Assembly: GCF_000600335.2 (NCBI RefSeq)
Contig: NZ_KK088604.1
Span: forward strand, 62,001-126,000
Direction of reading: 5' to 3'
Source: Rubellimicrobium mesophilum DSM 19309
GTDB taxonomy: Bacteria > Pseudomonadota > Alphaproteobacteria > Rhodobacterales > Rhodobacteraceae
Length of the DNA stretch: 64,000 nt
The notes under the pieces were generated by a model. That model saw nothing but the letters and a program-made list of their open reading frames with translations. It had not been told where the DNA came from and did no database searches. Positions 16,749-24,556 of this stretch are shown one piece after another. Within the stretch, counting starts at the first letter, position 1. Every line of letters begins with the position of its first letter. Position numbers and translations under genes: made by a program.

Positions 16749-17715
16749 TCACCCCCACAGCTCCGCCTCGGGCGGATGGACCCCTGACCCGTCGTAAAGG
16801 AGCGGGCGGGCGCGGTCTTCGGCCAGAAGCAGGGGGCCGTCAAGGTCCGCGACCTCGGCCCCCTGGGCCACGAGCACCGCCGGCGCCATCGCGAGCGAGG
16901 TGCCGACCATGCAGCCGACCATGACCTGAAAGCCCATCCGCCGGGCCTCGTCGCGCAAGGCGAGGGCCTCGGTCAGGCCGCCGGTCTTGTCGAGCTTGAC
17001 GTTCACCACGTCGTAGCGGCCCTTGAGCCGCGCGAGCGAGGCGCGGTCGTGGCAGCTCTCGTCGGCGCAGACGGGGGACGGGGCGGGGCATCCCGGCCAG
17101 CGCCTCGTCCTGCCCGGCGGGAAGAGGCTGCTCGACCAGATCGACGCCGAGGCGGAGGAGATGGGGCGCGAGGTCGGCGTAGACCTCGGGCGACCAGCCC
17201 TCGTTGGCGTCCACGATCAGGCGGGAGCGGGGGGCGCCGCGCCTGACGGCTTCGAGTCGCGGCATATCCGAGGGGGTGCCGAGCTTGATCTTGAGCAGCG
17301 GCCGGTGGGCGTGGAGGCGGGCCTGCGCCTCCATGGCCTCGGGCGTGTCGAGGGACAGGGTGAAGGCGGTGATGACCGGCCCCGGCGCGGGGAGGCCTGC
17401 GAGGTCCCAGACGCGCCGCCCCGCCCGCTTCGCCTCCCAATCCCAAAGCGCGCAGTCGGCGGCGTTACGGGCCGCGCCGGGCGGGAGAAGGCGCTGCAGG
17501 GCCTCGCGAGTCACGTCCCCGGGCAGCGCGGCGACGGCCTCGGCGACGCCCTCGACCGTCTCGCCGTAGCGGGCGTAGGGGACGCATTCGCCGCGCCCCG
17601 TCACGCCGTCGCGGGTCACGGTCGCCGTGACCACCCGCGCCTCGGTCTTGGAGCCCCGGCTGATGGTGAAGGCCTGAGCGAGGCGGAAGCTCTCGATCTG
17701 GGCGGAGAAGGTCAT
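16749..17715 (-). CDS. Enolase-superfamily dipeptide epimerase or N-acetyl-D-Glu racemase (apparent frameshift)
   Basis: One indel joins two frames into a protein of about 321 residues of the muconate-lactonizing/epimerase subgroup. Catalytic residues are in place: the Lys pair in LLKIKLG, metal Asp in IVDANEGWS, Glu in LVEQPLPAG, Asp in CADES and the second Lys in VNVKLDKTGG. The break is at a run of five G on the plus strand (17073-17077); four would restore VPVCADESCHD. The family includes L-Ala-D/L-Glu epimerase (murein peptide recycling) and DgcA, an N-acetyl-D-glutamate racemase. The tightly linked D-amino acid aminotransferase fits either D-glutamate role. MTFSAQIESF begins the protein. 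Confidence 0.88.
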
Positions 17716-17773
17716 GCGATCCCCCGGTTGGCTGGCCGCCTCTTAGCGGGAGCCAGCGCGGCGGGCCAGAGCG

Positions 17774-18178
17774 TCAGGGCGTGCGGCGCACCACCCCGCC
17801 GTCCTCCTTGGTGAACTCGGCCATGGGGTGGTCGAGGAGGTCCAGCACCACCTCGGAGGGGCGGCAGAGGCGGGTGCCCTTGGGCGTTTCCACGATGGGC
17901 CTCTCGATAAGGATTGGATGGGCGAGCATGGCGTCGATCAGGATGTCGTCGCCCAGCCCCGACTCGTCGAGGCCGAGGTCGTCGTAGGGCGTGCCCTTCC
18001 GCCGCAGGAGGTCGCGCGGCGCGATCCCCATGGCGGCGATCAGCGCCACCAGCCGCTCGCGGCTCGGCGGATGATCGAGATACTCGACCACGACCGGCTC
18101 CTCCCCGCTCGCCCGGATCATGGCGAGCGTGTTGCGCGAGGTCCCGCAGGCAGGGTTGTGGTAGATCGTGACGGTCAT
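17774..18178 (-). CDS. arsC: Arsenate reductase, glutaredoxin type (ArsC family)
   Basis: A 134-residue thioredoxin-fold protein with the catalytic cysteine in YHNPACGTSRNTLAMI, conserved RRKGTPY, MLAHPILIERPIV and the C-terminal RPSEVVLDLL. These match glutaredoxin-coupled arsenate reductases, which reduce arsenate to arsenite for export. No arsenite pump or ArsR is nearby, so it is a solitary copy and could also belong to the related YffB/Spx-like branch. The Arg residues expected to bind oxyanion are present (RRKG, IERPI, TRLCRP). Confidence 0.9.
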   Translation of the reverse strand: MTVTIYHNPACGTSRNTLAMIRASGEEPVVVEYLDHPPSRERLVALIAAMGIAPRDLLRRKGTPYDDLGLDESGLGDDILIDAMLAHPILIERPIVETPKGTRLCRPSEVVLDLLDHPMAEFTKEDGGVVRRTP

Positions 18179-18277
18179 GGCATGGCCCTCCGGCCCTGTG
18201 GCTATCACGGCCTTGCGCGGCCGGCGAGCGGGCGGGCCCCCTGCCCTTCCCCTCCGGCCTTCGCTAGACTGCGGCCC

Positions 18278-19051
18278 ATGGACCTCGACCTCCTCCACGC
18301 GCGCGCGGCGCTCGACTGGCTGCTGGAGCTCGGCGCCGACGAGGCGATCGGGGAGGAGCCCGTGGACCGCTACGCGCTGGGCGAGGCGGCGCGGGCGCCG
18401 AAGGCCCCGGTCCCGCCGCCCATGGCCGCGCCCGTGGTCGCGCCACCCTCGGACCCGGTCGCCACTGCCCGGGCGCTCGCCGACGGCGCGCGGACGCTGC
18501 CCGAGCTCGCCGCCGCCATGGAGGGCTTCGACTGCGACCTGAAGCCTGGCGCGCGCCGCTTCGTCTTCGCGGACGGGACGCCGGGCGCGCCGCTCATGGT
18601 CGTGGGCGAGGCGCCGGGCCGGGACGAGGACATCGAGGGGCGGCCCTTCGTGGGCGTGGCGGGGCAGCTCCTCGACCGGATGCTCGCGGCCATCGGGCGC
18701 GACCGCAGGGACCCGGACCCCGCGCGCTCGGTCTACATCGCCAACGTCCTGCCCTGGCGCCCGCCCGGCAACCGCCGTCCGGAGCAGGCCGAGATCGACC
18801 GTTGGCGGCCGTTCCTGCGACGCCACATCGAGCTCGCCGCCCCGAAGGTCCTGCTCATCACCGGCAACTCGCCGGCCTTGGCGCTGCTCGGGCGCGGGGG
18901 CATCACGCAGATCCGGGGGACGTGGATGGAGGCCGTGGGCCGCCCCGCCCTGCCCTCCTTCCACCCGGGCTACCTCCTCCGCAACCCGCCCGCCAAGCGC
19001 GAGGCCTGGGCGGACCTCCTCGCGCTCAAGGCACGCCTCGCGGCATCCTGA
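18278..19051 (+). CDS. Uracil-DNA glycosylase (family 4/related)
   Basis: A 257-residue base-excision repair enzyme that removes uracil from DNA. After a Pro/Ala-rich N-terminal extension (to about residue 75) comes the glycosylase fold with motif 1 GEAPGRDEDIEGRPFVG, then YIANVLPWRPPGNRRP and motif 2 SFHPGYLLRNP. Family 4 enzymes usually carry four cysteines for an Fe-S cluster; only one Cys is evident near the start of the fold (FDCDLKPGARRF), so the cluster is probably absent or altered. It is divergent from arsC and followed after 9 bp by moaB on the same strand. Confidence 0.9.
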   Translation: MDLDLLHARAALDWLLELGADEAIGEEPVDRYALGEAARAPKAPVPPPMAAPVVAPPSDPVATARALADGARTLPELAAAMEGFDCDLKPGARRFVFADGTPGAPLMVVGEAPGRDEDIEGRPFVGVAGQLLDRMLAAIGRDRRDPDPARSVYIANVLPWRPPGNRRPEQAEIDRWRPFLRRHIELAAPKVLLITGNSPALALLGRGGITQIRGTWMEAVGRPALPSFHPGYLLRNPPAKREAWADLLALKARLAAS

Positions 19052-19060
19052 AAGGCCCTC

Positions 19061-19600
19061 ATGTCCCGCATCGACGAATCACGCCCCTTCCATCCGGTGC
19101 GCATCGCGCTCCTCACCGTGTCGGACACCCGGACGCCCGGCACCGACCGCTCGGGCGACACGCTGGCCGAGCGCATCGCCGAGGCGGGGCACGACCTCGC
19201 GGCGCGGGCGATCCTGCCGGACGAGCGGGCGCAGATCGCGGCGCAACTGCGGGACTGGATCGCGGACCCCGGCATCGACGTGGTCATCTCCACCGGCGGC
19301 ACGGGCCTGACGGGCCGCGACGTGACGGTGGAGGCGCACCGGGACGTCTACGAGAAGGAGATCGAGGCCTTCGGGACGATCTTCGCCCTCGTCTCCTACG
19401 AGACCATCGGCACCAGCGCCGTGCAGAGCCGCGCGACCGGGGGCGTCGCGAACGGCACCTACCTCTTCGCGCTGCCAGGAAGCCCCGGCGCCTGCCGGGA
19501 CGCCTGGGACCGCATCCTCAAGCTCCAGCTCGATTCGCGGCACAAGCCCTGCAACTTCGTGGAGATCATGCCGAGGCTGGGCGAAGGGCGGCCAAGCTAG
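19061..19600 (+). CDS. moaB: Molybdenum cofactor biosynthesis protein MoaB/MogA family
   Basis: A 179-residue molybdopterin-binding-fold protein with the signature VVISTGGTGLTGRD, TVSDTRT near the N terminus and LPGSPGAC near the C terminus, as in MoaB (and MogA), which adenylates molybdopterin before molybdenum insertion. The length and the EKEIEAFGTIFALVSY segment suit MoaB. No other moa/moe genes are nearby. It is probably cotranscribed with the uracil-DNA glycosylase gene 9 bp upstream, a pairing seen in related bacteria. Confidence 0.92.
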   Translation: MSRIDESRPFHPVRIALLTVSDTRTPGTDRSGDTLAERIAEAGHDLAARAILPDERAQIAAQLRDWIADPGIDVVISTGGTGLTGRDVTVEAHRDVYEKEIEAFGTIFALVSYETIGTSAVQSRATGGVANGTYLFALPGSPGACRDAWDRILKLQLDSRHKPCNFVEIMPRLGEGRPS

Positions 19601-19647
19601 GGCGGCCTCCGATCAGGCCATGGCCCGGGCGCTGCGGCCCGGACGTC

Positions 19648-19707
19648 GGACGCAGCTCCCCCTACCCCGCCGGGCGGCGACCCAGGGACGGGATCACCAT
19701 GGCAGGG
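19648..19707 (-). repeat. 59-bp dispersed element, copy A (minus orientation)
   Basis: Read on the minus strand this segment matches 21382-21440 on the plus strand at all but about five positions. It contains CTGGG-TCGCCG-CCCGG, a small stem kept by a G-U pair where copy B has G-C. It lies between convergent moaB and the DsbD-N gene. The function is unknown; it could be a small structured RNA, a terminator or a mobile repeat. The rest of the 239-bp gap shows only a TTAA-N7-TTAG motif (19713-19727). Confidence 0.75.
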
Positions 19708-19839
19708 AAAGCCTAAGGAACCGTTAACGTCGCGAAGAGATCGCGACGGGAGCGACATCCGATCCGGTCGCGCCGATGCGTCCTGACGGGATTTCGCCCC
19801 GATCGGACGGCGCACGCCGCTGCCTCTCGCAGGCGCGCC

Positions 19840-20637
19840 TCAGCCCGCCTGGCACCCGTGGATGTCGACAGCCTTACCTTCGCCGAGAACGGTGATCCTG
19901 AGGTCCGAGCGGTCGAGCGCCAGGGGTCCGCCGTCGCGGGACTGGGCCTTGGCGGTGGCGACCAGGGTGTCGCCGGTCCGCTTCGAGGCGGGCTCGGAGA
20001 CCCAGAGGTCGGGGTCGCCGGACTCGATGACCACGGCCTCGTCGGGGCCGAGCGGCGGCATGGCGAGGTGCACGGTCAGCGCCACGCCGTCCGAATCGGG
20101 CGCGACGGCGCAGGTGGCATGGGCGTCCGCCTCCTGCCCGGTCATCGGCTGGTCCACCAGCGCGGCCGCGATGGCGGGGTCGCGGCGGCCCTCCTCGGGC
20201 AGGTCGGCCGAGAAGCTCAGGCGCACCGGCATGCAGATCTCGTTGCAGACGCCGATCTCGACCTCCCCCGCGAGCCGCGCCGGCCCGCCGGTCAGCGCGA
20301 GGTCGATCGGGATCGTCACCGCGTCCTCGTAGCCGATGGACCGCAGCCCGTTGAACTCGAACACCGAGGGCACCGGCCAGCGCGGCTCGGCCGAGGCGAC
20401 GCCCGTGGAGCCCGAGAAGTCGAGGATGGGGACGAGCCCCGCCGCGCCGGGGGCGCGCCAGTAGGTCTTCCAGCCGGGCGCCAGGGTCAGGCGGATGGCG
20501 GCCATGTGGTGCCCCGCCTCCGTGCGCCAGCCCGGCAGCACCTCGATCCTCGCCACCTCGGGGGGAGGCGCCTCCGCCGCGACGGGAAGGGCCGAGCCGA
20601 GCAGGAGGAGGGCGGGGAGGGGCAGGAGGTGGCGCAT
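19840..20637 (-). CDS. Periplasmic DsbD N-terminal-like (DsbDN) protein
   Basis: A 265-residue exported protein. The signal peptide is LLPLPALLLLGSALPVAAEA (about 4-23). The remainder resembles the periplasmic alpha domain of the disulfide reductase DsbD, with GWKTYWRAPGAAGLVP and the redox-type pair in VCNEICMPVRL. It lacks the DsbD transmembrane and thioredoxin parts, so it probably accepts electrons from a separate CcdA-like partner or transfers them within periplasmic thiol maintenance. The stand-alone form is common in Rhodobacteraceae. It is divergent from yqgE. Confidence 0.88.
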   Translation of the reverse strand: MRHLLPLPALLLLGSALPVAAEAPPPEVARIEVLPGWRTEAGHHMAAIRLTLAPGWKTYWRAPGAAGLVPILDFSGSTGVASAEPRWPVPSVFEFNGLRSIGYEDAVTIPIDLALTGGPARLAGEVEIGVCNEICMPVRLSFSADLPEEGRRDPAIAAALVDQPMTGQEADAHATCAVAPDSDGVALTVHLAMPPLGPDEAVVIESGDPDLWVSEPASKRTGDTLVATAKAQSRDGGPLALDRSDLRITVLGEGKAVDIHGCQAG

Positions 20638-20781
20638 GGCCCAGTCATTCCAGACGCGCGGGCATCGGCAAAGTCACCTTCGCGAGAACCGGCCCTCGCG
20701 GCACGGATTCGTGCCTGGGACGTGACGGCCCGCGCGGCCCGCGCCCTTGATCCGGGTCCCCCCGGGGCCCATCATCAGGAC

Positions 20782-21354
20782 ATGGACCATGACCCGAACT
20801 TCCTGGCCGGAAAGCTCCTGATCGCCATGCCGGCCATGGGCGACCCCCGCTTCGAGCGGAGCGTCGTCTATGTCTGCGCCCACAGCGACGACGGCGCCAT
20901 GGGCATCATCGTCAACAAGCCGGTGCCGGAGCTGCGCTTCGCCGACCTCCTCGAGCAGCTCGGCATCCCCCGGCCCGAGAAGGGCGCGCGCGACATCCGC
21001 GTGCATTTCGGTGGGCCTGTCGAGGGCGGGCGGGGCTTCGTGCTCCACAGCGCGGACTACGAATCCGAGGGCGGGACCATGAGGATCGACGAGGAGGTCT
21101 CGATGACCGCCACGCTCGACATCCTGCGGCAGATCGCGGCGGGGGACGGGCCGAAGGCGTCGATGCTCGCGCTGGGCTACGCCGGCTGGGGGCCGGGGCA
21201 GCTCGAATCGGAGATCGCGCAGAACGCCTGGCTCACCGGCCCCGCCAAGAGCGAGATCCTGTTCGGCCGCGCCAACGAGCACAAGTGGAACGCCGCGCTC
21301 AAGGCCATCGGCGTAGACCCGCAGACGCTCTCGTCCAGCGCCGGCCACGCCTGA
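20782..21354 (+). CDS. YqgE/AlgH family protein
   Basis: A 190-residue protein with the family signature FLAGKLLIAMPAMGDPRFER, the conserved HSDDGAMGIIVNKP and YAGWGPGQLESEI. UPF0301/AlgH proteins are widespread cytoplasmic proteins of uncertain role, linked in some Pseudomonas to alginate regulation. The start ATG follows CAGGAC and begins at the conserved MDHDPNFLAG. It is divergent from the DsbD-N gene and convergent with the TlpA-like gene. The 262-bp gap after it holds the second 59-bp element and a palindrome pair. Confidence 0.93.
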   Translation: MDHDPNFLAGKLLIAMPAMGDPRFERSVVYVCAHSDDGAMGIIVNKPVPELRFADLLEQLGIPRPEKGARDIRVHFGGPVEGGRGFVLHSADYESEGGTMRIDEEVSMTATLDILRQIAAGDGPKASMLALGYAGWGPGQLESEIAQNAWLTGPAKSEILFGRANEHKWNAALKAIGVDPQTLSSSAGHA

Positions 21355-21381
21355 GCGTCGTTCACCGAATCTTAACCCTTG

Positions 21382-21440
21382 CCTGCCATAACGATCCCGT
21401 CCCCGGGTCGCCGCCCGGCGGGGTAGGGGAAGCTGCGTCC
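21382..21440 (+). repeat. 59-bp dispersed element, copy B (plus orientation)
   Basis: Starts CCTGCCATAACGATCCCGTC and ends GGGGAAGCTGCGTCC. It is almost identical to the minus-strand sequence at 19648-19707, with about five substitutions. The internal stem CCGGG-TCGCCG-CCCGG is preserved in both. Both copies sit between convergent genes and together bracket the DsbD-N/yqgE pair as inverted repeats. Confidence 0.75.
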
Positions 21441-21519
21441 TCTGTGTCGCGCCGTGATCGGGCACCGTCTTGGCTCGGCTTCCGATCAGGTCCCGGCGTC
21501 GCGGCCGGCAGCGCCATGC

Positions 21520-21587
21520 AGGGTGCGCTTCAGCGCGCCATAGCGAGGCGGCGGGTCGCAGGACGTGGTGCGCTGAAGCGCACCCTA
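21520..21587. repeat. Inverted pair of palindromic elements with GTGCGCT arms
   Basis: AGGGTGCGCTTCAGCGCGCC (21520-21539) and GTGCGCTGAAGCGCACCCTA (21568-21587) face each other. This is the same layout as the other REP-like pairs, but with TGCGCT/AGCGCG arms rather than GGCGGG. It lies between convergent yqgE and the TlpA-like gene. Confidence 0.8.
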
Positions 21588-21616
21588 CCGCCGAAGCTAG
21601 GTGATCGGGTCCTGTC

Positions 21617-22174
21617 CTAGCCCTCGGCCCCCTCCGCCGCGATGGCCCGCAGGATCGCCAGGGCGCTCTCGCTCAACCAGTCGGCGTCGCCCTGGAGGCG
21701 GGCGACCTCCTGCCCCTCGCGGTTCAGGATCACGGTGATCGGCAGGCCCAGCACGCCCATGTCGCGGGCGAGCGCCTGGCTCGGGTCGCGCCAGTGCGGC
21801 AGCGCCTCGGCGCCGACCTCCTGCAGGAAGCTGTCCAGCTCCATGGGGTCGTTGCGGCCCGTGGCGATGGGGACCACGCGCACGCCCTCGTCGCCCAGCT
21901 CCTGCTGTAGCTTGGCCAGCGTCGGCATCTCCTTCCGGCAGGGGGCGCACCAGGTGGCCCAGAAGTTGACCACCGCCACCTCGCCCTTGAGGTCCTGCAG
22001 CACCGTCTCGGCGCCGTCGTCGCCCTCGAAGGCCGTCGTGGAGACGTCCACGGGCGCGTCGTGGATCTGGAGCTTCCTCATGTCGCCGTCCTGCAGGGCG
22101 GCGAGGTCCTGAGCAGCCACGCCGCTGGCGGCGAGGAGCGCCCCCGTGTAGAGAGCCGCGAACAGCAGACGCAT
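21617..22174 (-). CDS. TlpA-family thiol-disulfide oxidoreductase
   Basis: A 185-residue exported thioredoxin-fold protein. The signal peptide is MRLLFAALYTGALLAASGVA with probable cleavage near AAQ. The redox motif is FWATWCAPCRKEMP and the cis-Pro loop is LGLPITVIL. TlpA/ResA-like proteins reduce disulfides in the periplasm, often for cytochrome c or copper-site maturation. The start follows GGAGGTCATTC. It is divergent from argH with a 20-bp gap, a conserved neighbourhood in alphaproteobacteria. Confidence 0.93.
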   Translation of the reverse strand: MRLLFAALYTGALLAASGVAAQDLAALQDGDMRKLQIHDAPVDVSTTAFEGDDGAETVLQDLKGEVAVVNFWATWCAPCRKEMPTLAKLQQELGDEGVRVVPIATGRNDPMELDSFLQEVGAEALPHWRDPSQALARDMGVLGLPITVILNREGQEVARLQGDADWLSESALAILRAIAAEGAEG

Positions 22175-22194
22175 GAATGACCTCCAGAGGACCA

Positions 22195-23585
22195 ATGGCC
22201 GAGAAATCCGCGAACGCGATGTGGGGCGGGCGCTTCGCCTCCGGACCCGACGCCATCATGGAGGCGATCAACGCCTCCATCGGCTTCGACCAGAGGCTCG
22301 CGCGCGAGGACATCGCGGGCTCGCGGGCCCATGCGGCGATGCTGGCCGCCGTGGGCATCCTCTCTGATAGTGACGCCCAGGCGGTTCGGGAAGGGCTCCT
22401 CACGGTGTTGTCGGAGATCGAGGCGGGGACGTTCCGCTTCTCCACGGCGCTGGAGGACATCCACATGAACGTGGAGTCGCGCCTCGCCGAGCTGATCGGC
22501 GAGCCCGCCAAGCGCCTCCACACGGCGCGGAGCCGCAACGACCAGGTGGCGGTGGACTTCCGGCTCTGGGTGCGCGGCCAGTGCGACGCCGCCGAGGAGG
22601 CCTTGAGGGCGCTCCAGCGCGCGCTTGTGACGCAGGCCGAGGCCGGCGCGGATTGGGTGATGCCCGGCTTCACGCATCTGCAGTCGGCGCAGCCCGTGAC
22701 CTGGGGCCACCACATGATGGCCTATGTCGAGATGCTCGGGCGCGACCGGGGACGGCTCATGGACGCGCGCCGCCGTATGAACGAATCGCCCCTTGGCGCA
22801 GCGGCGCTGGCTGGGACCTCCTTTCCCATCGACCGTCACCGGACGGCCGAGGAGCTGGGCTTCGACCGGCCGATGGCGAACAGCCTCGACGCCGTGTCGG
22901 ACCGCGACTTCGCGCTGGAGTTCCTGGGGCCGCAAGCATCAGCGCGATGCACCTGAGCCGCCTCGCGGAGGAGCTGGTGATCTGGTCCACCGCGCAGTTC
23001 CGCTTCGTGCGGCTGTCGGATCGCTTCTCGACCGGCTCCTCGATCATGCCGCAGAAGCGGAACCCCGACGCGGCCGAGCTGGTGCGCGCCAAGACGGGCC
23101 GGGTCTTCGGCGCCTCGGTGGCGCTGCTGACGGTAATGAAGGGCCTGCCGCTCGCCTATTCCAAGGACATGCAGGAGGACAAGGAGCAGGTCTTCGACGC
23201 CGCCGACTCCCTGATGCTCGCGCTCGCCGCGACGACCGGGATGATGGAGGACCTGACGGCCAGCCCCGAGAGGATGCGCGCCGCCGCTGGGGCCGGGTTC
23301 GCGACCGCTACCGACCTCGCGGACTGGCTGGTGCGGGCCAAGGGAATGCCCTTCCGCGAGGCGCACCACGTCACCGGGGCCTTGGTGGCGAAGGCCGAGG
23401 CGAAGGGCGTGGATCTGCCGGAACTCTCGCTGGAGGAGATGCGGGAGGTTCACGGCGGCATCACCGAGGACGTCTTCGGCGTCCTGGGCGTGGACAACTC
23501 GGTCCGCAGCCGCACCTCCTATGGCGGCACCTCGCCCGAGAGGGTGCGGGAGCAGATCGCGCGGTGGAAGGAGGCGCTGGCATGA
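22195..23585 (+). CDS. argH: Argininosuccinate lyase (apparent frameshift)
   Basis: Joining two frames gives a full ArgH of about 463 residues, the last enzyme of arginine synthesis (argininosuccinate to arginine and fumarate). Motifs: [48 protein letters not shown] and the superfamily signature [12 protein letters not shown]. The frames break at GGGG (22926-22929); five G would restore [12 protein letters not shown]. Signature and C terminus are intact, so a base-count error is likely. The lipoprotein start overlaps its stop by 4 bp, with lysA further downstream. Confidence 0.93.
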
Positions 23586-23752
23586 GGATCGCGGCTCTTC
23601 TGGGCCTCCTGGCCCTGGCCGCCTGCGGCGCGGACGGCCCGCCGATGCGGCCCGGCGCGAGCGTCGGCGTGGGCGTCAGCGACAGCGGCGTCGCGTTCGG
23701 CGGCGGCTTCGAGGCCTCGAACGGGACCGTATCGGTGGGGGTCGGCCTCTAG
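23582..23752 (+). CDS. Small lipoprotein between argH and lysA
   Basis: A 56-residue protein: [16 protein letters not shown] is a signal peptide ending in a lipobox (LAAC), then a short Gly/Val/Ser-rich mature part ([19 protein letters not shown]). It is therefore a predicted membrane-anchored lipoprotein of about 42 mature residues. The ATG overlaps the argH stop (ATGA), implying coupled translation. Tiny lipoproteins in this position are common in Rhodobacterales; in some bacteria LptM/YifL (next to lysA) plays a role in LptD folding. A shared role is only an analogy of position. Confidence 0.75.
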   Translation: MRIAALLGLLALAACGADGPPMRPGASVGVGVSDSGVAFGGGFEASNGTVSVGVGL

Positions 23753-23753
23753 G

Positions 23754-24413
23754 TCAGGCGGGCTCCCCGTGGCGGGCGAAGCCGGCGCGGAACCGATGGC
23801 CCAGCGCCACGGCCAAGGCGACGAGCCCCGCGACGATGAGCCCGTAGTCCTGCGGCACCCCGAGGAGCGTCGCCGCCGACCCGCCCACGGCCGACCACAG
23901 CACCGGCACGACGAGGAGCCAGCGCGCCGCCCTCCAGGGCGCGAGGAGGAGCATCCCGATGGTGAAGATCACCGTCGGGCAGGGCGCGACGCCGAACACC
24001 GGCACTTCCGGCCAGGAATGGCCTGCCAGCGCGCCGAGCGCCGGGTAGAGGACCAGCGCATAGGCGATCAGCGCGAGGCCCAGCCAGGACCGCGCATCCG
24101 CCCGCACCGAGAAGCGCAGTTCCCGGAAGAGCACGGGCGCGAGGGCGAGCAGGACCGCCTCGGCCACGAAGGCGGCGGCGAAGAGCCGCGCGACCGGGTT
24201 GATCGGGGCGAACCAGGTCCAGTGATAGCCGAGCCCGTTCATGGCCCAGAACAGCGCCAGCACGGTGGCGATGCCCTGCCCCGCACCTCGCGACGGGCGC
24301 AGCAGGAAGGCGACGGCCAGGAGCCCGGCGAGGCAGGCGACGATCTGGAGCGGCCAGATCGCCTGGTTGTAGGCGGCGAAGACGGCGAAGAACTGCTCGG
24401 CCGTGAACGGCAT
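23754..24413 (-). CDS. DUF6064-like multi-pass membrane protein
   Basis: A 219-residue integral membrane protein with about six to seven hydrophobic helices. It begins MPFTAEQFFAVFAAYNQAIWP, a typical DUF6064 N terminus, and contains NGLGYHWTWFAPINP and CPTVIFTIGMLL. The function is unknown. The start was chosen at 24413, the conserved MPFTAEQ, with GGAGGG upstream; an extension to 24446 is unlikely. It lies between the argH/lipoprotein unit and the divergent lysA. Confidence 0.82.
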   Translation of the reverse strand: MPFTAEQFFAVFAAYNQAIWPLQIVACLAGLLAVAFLLRPSRGAGQGIATVLALFWAMNGLGYHWTWFAPINPVARLFAAAFVAEAVLLALAPVLFRELRFSVRADARSWLGLALIAYALVLYPALGALAGHSWPEVPVFGVAPCPTVIFTIGMLLLAPWRAARWLLVVPVLWSAVGGSAATLLGVPQDYGLIVAGLVALAVALGHRFRAGFARHGEPA

Positions 24414-24556
24414 GGCGAGGGCCCTCCGGAGACGATGCGGCCCCATCCTCGGCCGGGCGGAGCGGGCTCGCCTTGACCTGGGTCAACCGGGGCGGGCTCC
24501 CCCGCCTTTCGCCCGGTTGCCGTCCGGGCTAAGAGGCCCCGGACGGGAGGCGCGAC

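Noticed and set aside
17774-18964. 396-codon minus frame extending arsC upstream
   Set aside because: Only the last 134 codons are ArsC; the upstream part is antisense to the uracil-DNA glycosylase gene.
19601-21616. Possible composite transposon bounded by the inverted 59-bp elements
   Set aside because: The enclosed genes are ordinary housekeeping-type genes, there is no transposase and no target-site duplication was seen, so mobility is not supported.
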